DNA of 34,669 nucleotides, taken from positions 1-34,669 of the forward strand of contig NZ_JBHSCH010000050.1 in assembly GCF_042651065.1 (NCBI RefSeq), given 5' to 3'. Source of the DNA: Pseudoroseomonas aestuarii (lineage in GTDB: Bacteria > Pseudomonadota > Alphaproteobacteria > Acetobacterales > Acetobacteraceae). Position numbers and translations under genes: made by a program. The notes under the pieces are model-generated. The model was not told where the DNA came from and searched no databases. It saw only the letters and a list, made by a program, of their open reading frames with translations. Below, in pieces: positions 1 to 6,058 of the stretch (its first letter is position 1; each line of letters opens with the position of its first letter).

Positions 1-71
1 TTACAGGTCTCGACAACCCACACCCTACCGAGAACCATTGCGGTGGCCGCCTCCTCAAAAGCGGTCACCTC

Positions 72-479
72 CTACACCACCACCCGGGACACGACCAAGG
101 GGATAAGCTGCGGGTCGAAGGCGTCGAACACCGCCTGCAGGTCCTGCAGAGGATCGAACTCCTCCAGCCATCGCATGGCCTGCTCCAGATCGGGAAAGGG
201 CATGATGCGGCAGCGCTCGGGCTCAGGGCCATCGTGCAGATGTGTGCGCAGCGCCAGGACGATCTCGCCATCCTGGCGGCGCCACAGGCTGACCTCGTGC
301 CAGTCCCGCAGGCGGGGAGCCGCGTTGCTGGCCTCGGCCAGCAGAACAGCCCGCATGCGCAGGGGCTTGCCGTTGCTGGCGCGCAGCGTCACCGACTGGC
401 CAAATTCCGGGGGCGGCGCGGCGGCCATGCAGCCTGCCTGCCTGATGCCGGCCATTCCGCTCGTCTGGCGCACCGCCAT
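72..479 (-). CDS. Hypothetical protein, 135 aa
   Basis: I do not recognise this family. The frame is open from an ATG at 479 with a purine-rich CAGGA stretch a few bases upstream, and it ends at a TAG at 72-74. The product is soluble-looking, with no membrane segment. The middle reads like a small folded domain (VSLWRRQDGEIVLALRT, then RCRIMPFPDLEQAMRWLEEF), and the codon pattern is that of a high-GC coding frame. It lies downstream of the parB end in the same orientation, separated from it by a parS-like palindrome, so it is probably a separate transcript or a distal plasmid gene. The C-terminal phrase 'DLEQAMRWLEEF' loosely resembles 'DDLEEAMAGALEHL' in the unknown gene at 3063-3866, which could mean the two are distantly related. 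The frame stays open after the TAG to the window edge. Confidence 0.5.
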   Translation of the reverse strand: MAVRQTSGMAGIRQAGCMAAAPPPEFGQSVTLRASNGKPLRMRAVLLAEASNAAPRLRDWHEVSLWRRQDGEIVLALRTHLHDGPEPERCRIMPFPDLEQAMRWLEEFDPLQDLQAVFDAFDPQLIPLVVSRVVV

Positions 480-573
480 ATCCTGCTGCCCGCGCTCTGG
501 GTCCGGGCGCAGTCATGCCGCAGTTCAGCATAAAATCGCGTAAACTCAGGCACCCCTTGGCTCGGCGCCCGAT

Positions 574-589
574 GTTCTGACGTCAGAAC
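574..589. promoter_or_regulatory. parS: parS-like centromere site, copy 1
   Basis: A perfect 16-bp palindrome GTTCTGACGTCAGAAC lies just downstream of parB. An identical copy lies just upstream of parA (2552-2569). Palindromes of 14-16 bp of the form GTT...AAC are the normal binding sites of ParB proteins, so a pair bracketing parAB is best read as the centromere of this replicon. ParB binding itself is inferred. Confidence 0.8.
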
Positions 590-611
590 TCCGCCAGGAG
601 GGGCAGCAGGG

Positions 612-627
612 CCGGTAGCCTTACCGG
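612..627 (-). terminator. Short hairpin at the parB stop
   Basis: CCGGTA (612-617) and TACCGG (622-627) are a 6-bp inverted repeat with a 4-nt loop overlapping the parB TAA stop. There is no clear T-run, so a terminator role is only possible. Confidence 0.25.
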
Positions 628-1490
628 TCCAGCAGCGCCTCGATCTGTCGGCGCAGCGCCGCCAATTGCCGCCGCTCGGCCGGGGTCAGCGGATGGGGCT
701 CGGCTTGCCGCCGCTCGAGACCCGCCCGCCAGTCACGCAACAGGGCAGCGGGCAGCCCTCCTCCCGGCGGCACCGGCGGATCCGGCACCGGCCGGCCCGG
801 TGGAGGCGCCGCCGGCTCAGACCGCGCGGCGCGGATGGCACGGACCGTCAATTCCCCCGCCTCCGCCATCCGGATCAGCCGATCGCGCACCGGCCCCGCT
901 TCCAGCCGCGCCAGCTCCACCAGCACGTTGCGCGGGATGCCTGCCGCCTGGGCCAGGAAGGTTTCGGGCAGGGTCAGCAGGCGCAGCGTGGCGCTGATCT
1001 CGGCTGGGCTGCGGCCCAGCAGCTCCGCGGCACGCCCCTGCGTCAGCCCGCGGCGGGAGAGCAGGCGGCGCAGCGCGTGCGCCTCCTCCACCGGATCGAG
1101 GTCGACGCGTTGCAGGTTTTCCAGCAGCGCCGCGAGCTCGGCATCGCCCTCATGCACGATGGCCAGCAGGCTGGCCCATCCATTGTGGCGCGCCGCCCGC
1201 CAGCGACGCTCGCCGGCGACCAGGATCCAGGCGCCGCGCCGCTCCGGATCCGGCCGCAACAGGACGGGCTGCAACTGCCCCTCCGTTGCCATGGTCGCCG
1301 CGAGAGCGGCGATCTCCGCCGCCTCGAAGCGTTTGCGGGGCTGCTCGGGATCCGGGCGGATGCGATCCAGCGGCGCCTCGAAGGAGTGGCGGAAGCGGCT
1401 GTCCTGCGTCACCAGCCCTTCATTGGCGGCGCCGATGGCCGACATCGCGGCTCCCAGCACGGGGGAGGCGGGCTTGCGTTTCGTCGCCAT
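621..1490 (-). CDS. parB: Chromosome/plasmid partitioning protein ParB
   Basis: 289 aa. ParB binds parS, spreads as a CTP-dependent clamp and recruits ParA to segregate the replicon. An N-terminal ParA-interaction segment is followed by the ParB/Srx core with the CTP-binding motif GERRWRA (residues about 93-99) and the ENLQRVDLDPVEEA motif (about 124-137). Next comes a helix-turn-helix (LTQGRAAELLGRSPAEIS, about 149-166) for parS recognition and a proline-rich linker to a short C-terminal dimerisation region. The ATG at 1490 is chosen because it gives the usual MATKRKP-type start and lies only 4 bp after the parA stop. The longer upstream frame overlaps parA. Length is typical for a ParB. It is the second gene of parAB and is flanked by parS-like sites. 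Confidence 0.95.
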   Translation of the reverse strand: MATKRKPASPVLGAAMSAIGAANEGLVTQDSRFRHSFEAPLDRIRPDPEQPRKRFEAAEIAALAATMATEGQLQPVLLRPDPERRGAWILVAGERRWRAARHNGWASLLAIVHEGDAELAALLENLQRVDLDPVEEAHALRRLLSRRGLTQGRAAELLGRSPAEISATLRLLTLPETFLAQAAGIPRNVLVELARLEAGPVRDRLIRMAEAGELTVRAIRAARSEPAAPPPGRPVPDPPVPPGGGLPAALLRDWRAGLERRQAEPHPLTPAERRQLAALRRQIEALLDR

Positions 1491-1494
1491 GGTC

Positions 1495-2523
1495 TCAGCC
1501 CTCCATGCCCTGTGCCAGCACATCGCGCGGAGCGGCGGGCAGCGGGCCGCCCGCCGCCAGCGCCGCCGCCAGCCGCGCATAGACGGCAACGGCCGGCGCG
1601 GCCGGCGAGGCCTCCAGCGCGATCCGCCCGTTGCGCGCCGCATGCCCGAACACCGCGCTGGCCGGCACCGGTTCCAGCACCGGCGCCTTGCCCTCCATCA
1701 CGCCGATGAGCTGTTCCAGCACCTCGCGGTCGACCGATTTGCGCGCGCCGAACTGGGTGGGCAGGATGCCGGCCAGCCGCAGCGAGGGGTTCAGCCGGCG
1801 CTGCACCTTGCCGATGGTGGCCAGGATCAGCCCCACCCCCATGCTGTCATAGGGCTCGGTGCGCACGGGGATGATGACGGCATCGGCGGCGGCCAGCCCC
1901 ATCACCGTCAGCATGCCGAGATTGGGCGGCGCATCGAGGATGATGGCGTCGTAGCGGCCGCGCACCGGCTCCAGCCCCTCGCGCAGCGCCACGTCGAAGC
2001 CAGGCTCGCGCCGGCCATCCGTCTCGGCGAGGTCGATATGGCTGGGCGCCAGGTCGAAGCCGGCGCGGCCGCCCAGCAGCGGGTCATCCGCCCGGAAGAT
2101 CGCCTCTTCCAGCGGCCGGTCGCGCAGGATCACCTGCGCCATGGTGCGGCCCTGGCGGTAGGCCTCGACGCTGCCGGCCGCCATCAGCGCAACCGTGGCG
2201 GTGGCCTGCGGGTCGAGGTCCACCAGCAGCACCCGCGCCCCCTGGCGCGCCAGCCCGCAGGCGAGGTTGATGGCGGAGGTGGTCTTGCCCACACCGCCCT
2301 TCTGGTTGGCCAGCACCAGGATGCGGGCATGGCGGGGCTGGCCGGAGGCAAGGGCCGCGACGGCCCGGCCGACCTCGTCCGGGATCGGCTCGCGGCCGTT
2401 CTCCCAGCGGGAGATGCGGGGCTTGTCGTAGCTGCGCTCCAGCGCAGCGTTGAGCATGTCCTTCAGCTCCGACTGGCTGAGGCGCAACTGCTGCCGCAGG
2501 GTCCTGAGGTCGCTTCCTTGCAT
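1495..2523 (-). CDS. parA: Partitioning ATPase ParA with N-terminal HTH
   Basis: 342 aa. ParA is a nucleoid-binding ATPase that drives segregation of ParB-parS complexes. The first 60 residues form a helix-turn-helix-like region (LRTLRQQLRLSQSELKDML, then RISRWENGREPIP), as in type Ia plasmid ParA proteins that also repress their own operon. The deviant Walker A motif QKGGVGKTT is at about 74-82, the A' motif VDLDPQATAT at about 101-110 and Walker B DAIILDAPPN at about 192-201. The ATG at 2523 is preferred because ACGGAG lies 8 bases upstream and the parS-like palindrome lies just beyond it. The longer frame would run through that palindrome. It is the first gene of parAB, and autoregulation through its own HTH is likely. 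Confidence 0.95.
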   Translation of the reverse strand: MQGSDLRTLRQQLRLSQSELKDMLNAALERSYDKPRISRWENGREPIPDEVGRAVAALASGQPRHARILVLANQKGGVGKTTSAINLACGLARQGARVLLVDLDPQATATVALMAAGSVEAYRQGRTMAQVILRDRPLEEAIFRADDPLLGGRAGFDLAPSHIDLAETDGRREPGFDVALREGLEPVRGRYDAIILDAPPNLGMLTVMGLAAADAVIIPVRTEPYDSMGVGLILATIGKVQRRLNPSLRLAGILPTQFGARKSVDREVLEQLIGVMEGKAPVLEPVPASAVFGHAARNGRIALEASPAAPAVAVYARLAAALAAGGPLPAAPRDVLAQGMEG

Positions 2524-2551
2524 GGCGCAGCTCCGTTGCCCGCCCCGACCC

Positions 2552-2569
2552 TGTTCTGACGTCAGAACA
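2552..2569. promoter_or_regulatory. parS: parS-like centromere site, copy 2
   Basis: TGTTCTGACGTCAGAACA is a perfect 18-bp palindrome. Its 16-bp core is identical to the site at 574-589. It lies 28 bp upstream of the parA start, where ParB or ParA binding could also control parAB transcription. Confidence 0.8.
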
Positions 2570-2607
2570 CGAGCGAGGTGCCGCAAGGGTGCCAGAGCCA
2601 CTTCTGC

Positions 2608-2636
2608 CCGTCAACGTCAACAATTCAGGTTGACGG
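2608..2636. promoter_or_regulatory. Operator-like inverted repeat between parA and the WGR gene
   Basis: CCGTCAAC (2608-2615) is repeated inverted as GTTGACGG (2629-2636). A second GTCAAC (2616-2621) sits directly after the first arm. This three-half-site arrangement lies in the divergent promoter region between parA and the gene at 2652. It is a plausible binding site for ParA's HTH or another repressor. The binding factor is unknown. Confidence 0.45.
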
Positions 2637-2651
2637 TTGCAGAAAGGTGGA

Positions 2652-3008
2652 ATGGCCAAGCTTGCCAGCGCCTCGACGGCTCAGGCATGTTCCATTTTGG
2701 TTCCAACGGCTTTCCCGATGGATGTCGCCCGCATGCTGAGCCTCTGGCTGCATCGCCGTGACCCGACGCGCAACATGGACCGCTTCTACCGGCTCTACGT
2801 GATGGCGGATCTGCTGGGCGGATGGTGCCTGGTGCGCGAGTGGGGACGGCATGGCGCCGCCGGTCAGGTGCGGCGCGATCCCTATGCCGACGACGCCGAG
2901 GCCAGCGCTGCCTGCATGCGGCTGGCGCGGGAAAAGCTGCGGCGTGGCTACCGGCCCGCTTTGGGGGCAACCTTGCCGCAGGAGTTGGCCACCCTTCTCT
3001 GCCTCTGA
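2652..3008 (+). CDS. Stand-alone WGR-domain protein
   Basis: 118 aa. WGR domains are nucleic-acid or partner-binding modules, best known in PARPs and bacterial MolR-type proteins, and occur as small single-domain proteins on alphaproteobacterial plasmids. The domain spans about residues 44-105, with the signature REWGRHGAAGQ at about 62-72 preceded by FYRLYVMADLLGGWCLV. The ATG at 2652 follows AAAGGTGG closely. A TTG at 2637 is also in frame, and an internal ATG at 2718 would still keep the whole domain. It is transcribed away from parA from a region containing the inverted repeat at 2608-2636, which hints at co-regulation with partitioning. The molecular role is unknown. Confidence 0.8.
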   Translation: MAKLASASTAQACSILVPTAFPMDVARMLSLWLHRRDPTRNMDRFYRLYVMADLLGGWCLVREWGRHGAAGQVRRDPYADDAEASAACMRLAREKLRRGYRPALGATLPQELATLLCL

Positions 3009-3051
3009 GAATGAGGCCCGTTCCGTGCCGCCTGCCTTGCCGAAGCCGCGG

Positions 3052-3078
3052 GGCAGGGCGCCTCAGCCCGGCCCTGCC
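3052..3078. terminator. Hairpin between convergent genes
   Basis: GGCAGGGC (3052-3059) pairs with GCCCTGCC (3071-3078) across an 11-nt loop. It falls between the WGR gene and the convergent unknown gene, overlapping the 3' end of the latter. No T-run is present, so this is a possible bidirectional terminator only. Confidence 0.35.
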
Positions 3079-3866
3079 TCACCGCCCGGGAGATCGATGC
3101 CAAGCCTGCGTGGGGCCCTATGGCTGCCGTAGAGGTGCTCGAGCGCTCCGGCCATGGCCTCCTCCAGGTCATCCACGCACCAGCGCAGCGGCTGCGGCGC
3201 CATGTTCTCGACAGTACCTTGCGCCGGGATAATCGATGCATAGGGTAGGGTATCCACCTCGACCTGGAAGCGTCCCGCTTCGGCTCGTCCGGGCCATTCG
3301 CGCACCAACACGGTCTGCAAATGCGTCCAGGGCTGCTCGGGCGGCATGGCGCCCTGCGCATTCAGATGGCTGCAGATCCAGATGCGCGGCAGCCCCCTCT
3401 CCCTGGCCATTTCCACGAAGGCGGGGGCAATGCACTGCACCAGACCGCCTCCGTGGGCTTCCAGGGTGCCGGGCAGGGGCGCGTAGGCGGCGCCCAGTGC
3501 CGAGGCAATAGCCTGCATCAGATCTTCCGCATGACCCTCCGCGACCATCGGCGCTGACGCTGGAGGCAGGAGGCAAGCCGGCTTCTCGGCGGTATCCGCG
3601 ATCCCGCCGGCGATGACCGCGGGCCAGCTTTCCGTCCGCCAGCCGACGGCAGCGCCATCTTTCCAACGCCCCGTGTGCGAGGTGAGGATGCAGCGATGAT
3701 AGTGGGTGGCACCGTCGCGACACCGCGGCCAACCCGGTGCGGCGGTGGTGAAGGCGCAGGCCCGCCGGATTGCTCCAGGAATATCGGCACTGCCCTCAAT
3801 CTCAACAAAATGCGGCGCGACGAAGCGTGGCGTCTGTGGCCGGGGCTGAGCTTCAGGCTGGGGCAT
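3063..3866 (-). CDS. Hypothetical protein, 267 aa
   Basis: No family recognised. The frame encodes a soluble protein rich in Trp and His in its first half (THYHRCILTSHTGRWKDG) with a more regular C-terminal half (GGGLVQCIAPAFVEMARERG, then PLRWCVDDLEEAMAGALEHL). The ATG at 3866 is chosen because GGGAAG lies about 8 bases upstream. An ATG at 3890 and a GTG at 3908 are in the same frame. Codon positions show normal high-GC third-base bias, supporting a real gene. It converges on the WGR gene and has no close neighbour in the same direction, so context does not reveal a role. The C-terminal helix loosely resembles the end of the unknown protein at 72-479. Confidence 0.6.
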   Translation of the reverse strand: MPQPEAQPRPQTPRFVAPHFVEIEGSADIPGAIRRACAFTTAAPGWPRCRDGATHYHRCILTSHTGRWKDGAAVGWRTESWPAVIAGGIADTAEKPACLLPPASAPMVAEGHAEDLMQAIASALGAAYAPLPGTLEAHGGGLVQCIAPAFVEMARERGLPRIWICSHLNAQGAMPPEQPWTHLQTVLVREWPGRAEAGRFQVEVDTLPYASIIPAQGTVENMAPQPLRWCVDDLEEAMAGALEHLYGSHRAPRRLGIDLPGGEAGPG

Positions 3867-4062
3867 CGGCAGGCTTCCCGCGTGATCCATCTGCCCGACG
3901 AGAAACACCGCCGGGCTCGCAGCGATGTTACCTGCGAACAGCCCGGAATACGGCTGACCTGCGCCTCAATTTGTGGGATCAGGCCATTTATTGATGAACG
4001 GTTAATGCCTCAAGGCGCCGCTCACCCCCTCGCCAGAACGGTGTGTATCGCAGGCGAGTTGT

Positions 4063-4251
4063 ATGTCCCGGCTTCCCCTTCTTCTCGTTATCCTGATCCT
4101 TTTGATTTCGGGGGCTGTGGCGGCGGCCTTGTGGACTACCGAAACATTGGTGAGGCATGATTTCCCTGCCACCGAAGCTGCCTCTCCGCCCGCACGTCTC
4201 TTGAGTCCAGCCGAGCGGGCCGCGCAATTCTCAAGGATTTTTCGCCAATAG
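4063..4251 (+). CDS. Small single-pass membrane protein, 62 aa
   Basis: A short frame beginning MSRLPLLLVILILLISGAVA: residues 4-24 are one strong hydrophobic segment, followed by a polar tail of about 38 residues ending in SPAERAAQFSRIFRQ. This looks like an inner-membrane anchor with a short periplasmic or cytoplasmic tail. AGGCGAG lies about 8 bases before the ATG. The local sequence is less GC-rich than the neighbours. Function is unknown. It ends 26 bp before the stop of the convergent coiled-coil gene. Confidence 0.5.
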   Translation: MSRLPLLLVILILLISGAVAAALWTTETLVRHDFPATEAASPPARLLSPAERAAQFSRIFRQ

Positions 4252-4276
4252 GCGGCCAGACTTGCTGGGCGCTACC

Positions 4277-4642
4277 TCATGAGGCATGTGCTTCAGTGGG
4301 CCGAGGGAACACGCCGTTCCGGCATGCCTGATGCTGCCTGAAGCTATCTAGCATCGATTGCAGGCGAATGATGCTGGCCTCCGCCTGGTCAGCGCGCAGC
4401 GCTTGCTCCTGGGCTTGGCGCTGCTCGCGCAACAGGGCGATCTCCAGCCGGGCGATGCGGTCTGCCATGTCATCCAGCAACCGCTCCTGGGCCTGCGCAC
4501 GCCGGGACCAGCCGGGGAGCCCTCCCTCACCGCGCCGACGAGCGAGCAGAAGGGGGTTCTTCCAGGCCAGCAGGTGGCGCTGCAGCGCACCGGCTGACAG
4601 GGCAGCCGGTGCGCGCAGGGAAAGGAGAGGGATCCGGCTCAC
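4277..4642 (-). CDS. Coiled-coil hypothetical protein coupled to DUF4170
   Basis: 121 aa from a GTG at 4642 that overlaps the stop of the upstream DUF4170 gene as GTGA, a classic translational-coupling junction. A short N-terminal region is followed by a long helical stretch (about 48-102: AQERLLDDMADRIARLEIAL, then REQRQAQEQALRADQAEASI) with heptad-like spacing of Leu/Ile, predicting a coiled coil. No catalytic motif is visible. The coupling suggests it is made in step with the DUF4170 protein and may partner with it. A longer frame through the DUF4170 gene exists but is not credible. Confidence 0.55.
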   Translation of the reverse strand: MSRIPLLSLRAPAALSAGALQRHLLAWKNPLLLARRRGEGGLPGWSRRAQAQERLLDDMADRIARLEIALLREQRQAQEQALRADQAEASIIRLQSMLDSFRQHQACRNGVFPRPTEAHAS

Positions 4643-4863
4643 GCCTTTTCCGGAACAGCCTGGGCCCGCAGCACAAAAAGCCGGTGCGAGGCGATGTCCA
4701 CCATCCTGCGCATGCGCTCCAGCCAGACCTTCTCGGCGGCTGCCATGCTGTGGAAAGGCCCGTGCAACTCCTCCGTGCCCTCTTCCAGTTCCGCGAAACT
4801 CGTGTCGCGGAACACCCCGCCCCAGACCACCCAGATCTCGCGGCCGTTGAGGGGATCGTTCAT
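4639..4863 (-). CDS. DUF4170-family protein
   Basis: 74 aa. The sequence MNDPLNGREIWVVWGGVF, then ELHGPFHSMAAAEKVWLERM and HRLFVLRA matches the DUF4170 pattern: WVV-GG strand, a proline-phenylalanine loop, an 'AEKVW' helix and a final 'R-F' strand. DUF4170 proteins are small alphaproteobacterial proteins of unknown function. The ATG at 4863 follows GGAAGGACCAAGGC, a good ribosome site. An upstream ATG at 4920 would add residues outside the family. It is followed with a 4-bp overlap by a coiled-coil gene and preceded by a small membrane protein gene 75 bp upstream, possibly one operon. Confidence 0.75.
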   Translation of the reverse strand: MNDPLNGREIWVVWGGVFRDTSFAELEEGTEELHGPFHSMAAAEKVWLERMRRMVDIASHRLFVLRAQAVPEKA

Positions 4864-4938
4864 GCCTTGGTCCTTCCGTTTTGGCCTGCGCGGTGGGACT
4901 GCCGGAGTGAAGCCCTGCACCGCCAGGAATGGCTGCTG

Positions 4939-5217
4939 TCAGCGGGCGCACCGTATGCGGATTTTCATCCTCCGCGCGGGACCGGATGGCCCCGCGCCAC
5001 GGGCGATCTGGCGCAATGCAGCATAGCCCTGGAAGGACGCGTCGGCGAGGTCCGACCGCCATCCAGCCAATCCGGCAACGATGCCCAAGGCTATCAGGGC
5101 CAGCCCGGCCAGCGCGGCGTCTTCCGGGGTCAGCCATGCAGCCAGGGATTCCGGCATCAGCAGACCGGTGCTCCCTGCCGCGAATAGCAGAGGGCAAAGC
5201 AGGCGTCCGTCGAGCAT
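4939..5217 (-). CDS. Small membrane protein, 92 aa, unknown function
   Basis: From the ATG at 5217 (GGGAGAAGCCC just upstream) the product has two hydrophobic helices, about residues 5-24 (LLCPLLFAAGSTGLLMP) and 33-51 (AALAGLALIALGIVAGLAG). A basic C-terminus rich in Arg follows (ARRMKIRIRCAR). It is probably a hairpin in the inner membrane. I do not recognise a family. A promoter-like element with TGCGAAAAAC lies about 80 bp upstream at 5294-5309, and the DUF4170 gene follows 75 bp downstream, so it may head a three-gene unit. Confidence 0.55.
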   Translation of the reverse strand: MLDGRLLCPLLFAAGSTGLLMPESLAAWLTPEDAALAGLALIALGIVAGLAGWRSDLADASFQGYAALRQIARGAGPSGPARRMKIRIRCAR

Positions 5218-5293
5218 GGGCTTCTCCCGTCCTGTCCACGGCCCGTTGTGGTGCCGCCAAGGCTGTATCCTATCGCGCTCCCATGCGCCTTCC

Positions 5294-5309
5294 AATGTTT
5301 TTCGCATTA
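5294..5309 (-). promoter_or_regulatory. TGCGAAAAA-type element
   Basis: On the minus strand TAATGCGAAAAACATT, 77 bp before the small membrane gene at 5217. It matches the AT-rich element seen before minC, cheY, flgB and flagellin. A promoter role is inferred from position and recurrence. Confidence 0.45.
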
Positions 5310-5413
5310 CGCGTTGGCAGATAACCCTGTGTGCAGACAGCAAATTTTCGAACCTAATCTTGTGCTTTGCTGATGACGGTGTGCTGAAGAATTCCTGTTC
5401 CCCAATGGCAGCA

Positions 5414-5430
5414 TGTCGGCGTCGCGACGA
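5414..5430 (+). repeat. Outlying iteron, direct
   Basis: TGTCGGCGTCGCGACGA differs by one base from the iteron consensus TGTCGGCGTCACGACGA. It lies about 330 bp left of the main array in the same orientation. Confidence 0.75.
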
Positions 5431-5485
5431 ATGCCAGCTGCCGTGGAGTCAAGAAAACCCAAGAGGTTTATCTATAGATATGCAC

Positions 5486-5502
5486 ATCAACCCTAGGTTG
5501 AT
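5486..5502. promoter_or_regulatory. 17-bp palindrome in origin
   Basis: ATCAACC-CTA-GGTTGAT is a perfect 7-bp inverted repeat around a 3-bp centre, the size of a dimeric repressor operator. The binding protein is unknown. The XRE protein encoded at 7122-7358 and ParA are candidates. Confidence 0.45.
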
Positions 5503-5528
5503 ATCGGCTTATCTGGCTTTTCTATTCC

Positions 5529-5545
5529 TCGTCATTACGCCGACA
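5529..5545 (-). repeat. Outlying iteron, inverted, degenerate
   Basis: On the minus strand TGTCGGCGTAATGACGA matches the iteron consensus except for two bases in the middle. Its inverted orientation relative to the array could serve copy-number control by looping. Confidence 0.6.
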
Positions 5546-5651
5546 TCTCCTGCTGCTTCATGAGCAGCCTTTTGTCCGTGCCGTTGTAATTCCGCCATCC
5601 ATGGTTCCCGCCAGTTGATCAGGGGTGGGCCAGCCAGCGTACTTCCGCACC

Positions 5652-5666
5652 CACTCTTTGAGAGTG
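5652..5666. promoter_or_regulatory. 15-bp palindrome left of the AT-rich segment
   Basis: CACTCT-TTG-AGAGTG is a perfect 6-bp inverted repeat with a 3-bp centre. It borders two direct copies of AGAGTC and the AT-rich segment of the origin. The factor is unknown. Confidence 0.4.
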
Positions 5667-5748
5667 TTTCAAGAGTCATAGAGTCTAAAGGTTATAAGGT
5701 TATCGGCCCGAATTAGCCTTTTTAATTCAATCTCTTATCGCCGGTTTG

Positions 5749-5883
5749 CGTCGGCGTAACGACGAGGATGCGTCGGCGTCAAGACGAGGATGCGTCGGCG
5801 TCACGACGAGGATATGTCGGCGTCACGACGAGGATATGTCGGCGTCACGACGAACGCCGCATCAGGTGTCGGCGTCACGACGA
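5749..5883 (+). repeat. Array of six direct iterons
   Basis: Six copies of a 17-bp repeat with consensus TGTCGGCGTCACGACGA start at 5749, 5771, 5793, 5815, 5837 and 5867. The first five are spaced exactly 22 bp apart (two helical turns), the last by 30 bp. The first three begin with C instead of T, and copies 1 and 2 vary at one or two central bases. The two-turn phasing puts bound initiator on one face of the DNA. These are the expected binding sites of the RPA-family initiator encoded 170 bp downstream. Confidence 0.93.
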
Positions 5884-5891
5884 GTAGGGGC

Positions 5892-5900
5892 TGTGGATAA
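5892..5900 (-). promoter_or_regulatory. DnaA box
   Basis: TGTGGATAA is the exact complement of the consensus DnaA box TTATCCACA, located 8 bp after the last direct iteron. It indicates that host DnaA helps open this origin. Confidence 0.8.
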
Positions 5901-5971
5901 GTTCTCCTGGCGCTCGCGCGCCTCTCGAACCCTTCGAGCGTGTCTCAGAAATAGCCAGGACCGGAAAAGAC

Positions 5972-5988
5972 TCGTCGTGACGCCGACA
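5972..5988 (-). repeat. Inverted iteron near the initiator gene
   Basis: On the minus strand TGTCGGCGTCACGACGA, a perfect match to the consensus, 70 bp before the initiator start. An inverted copy close to the initiator promoter is typical of autorepression sites in iteron plasmids. Confidence 0.85.
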
Positions 5989-6058
5989 CCCGTGCGCGTA
6001 ACGCTGGCATCTGCCGCGCCGCTCCTGCACAACGGACGCCGCAGGACGCACTGGGCCC

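Larger units (their letters stand above)
5218..6058. other. Replication origin region (oriV), no credible gene
   Basis: This 841-bp stretch between the small membrane gene and the initiator gene is the least GC-rich part of the backbone. From left to right it holds a promoter-like element (5294-5309), an isolated iteron (5414-5430), a 17-bp palindrome (5486-5502) and an inverted iteron (5529-5545). These are followed by a 15-bp palindrome (5652-5666), two GAGTC sites (5673-5677, 5681-5685) and an AT-rich segment of about 70 bp (5668-5740) suited to strand opening. Six direct iterons (5749-5883), a DnaA box (5892-5900), another GANTC (5969-5973) and an inverted iteron (5972-5988) complete it. 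Only a 27-codon hydrophobic frame (5480-5563) is open with an ATG, and I do not regard it as a gene. The layout is that of an iteron-controlled origin served by the adjacent initiator. Confidence 0.85.

Noticed and set aside
1..68. Possible 3' partial gene at the left edge: the minus-strand frame after the TAG at 72 remains open (AFEEAATAMVLGRVWVVETC) to position 1, with GAGGAGG before an ATG at 38.
   Set aside because: Only about 12-22 codons are visible, so coding cannot be judged. It may be the start of the next gene.
835..2559. Long plus-strand open frame opposite parA and parB.
   Set aside because: Arg/Ala-rich antisense shadow typical of GC-rich DNA. The opposite strand encodes well-conserved ParA and ParB.
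4277..5260. Single 327-codon minus-strand frame covering three small genes.
   Set aside because: Composition is shadow-like in its first two thirds. The DUF4170 and membrane protein frames are better, and only the last 121 codons (from the GTG) are kept.
5480..5563. 27-codon hydrophobic frame (MHINPRLISAYLAFLFLVIT...) in the origin.
   Set aside because: Weakly placed ribosome site, and it overlaps a palindrome and an inverted iteron. It looks like chance in an AT-richer region.
5749..5883. CRISPR-like regularly spaced repeats.
   Set aside because: Units are 17 bp with 5-bp near-constant spacers and no cas genes. They are plasmid iterons next to an initiator.
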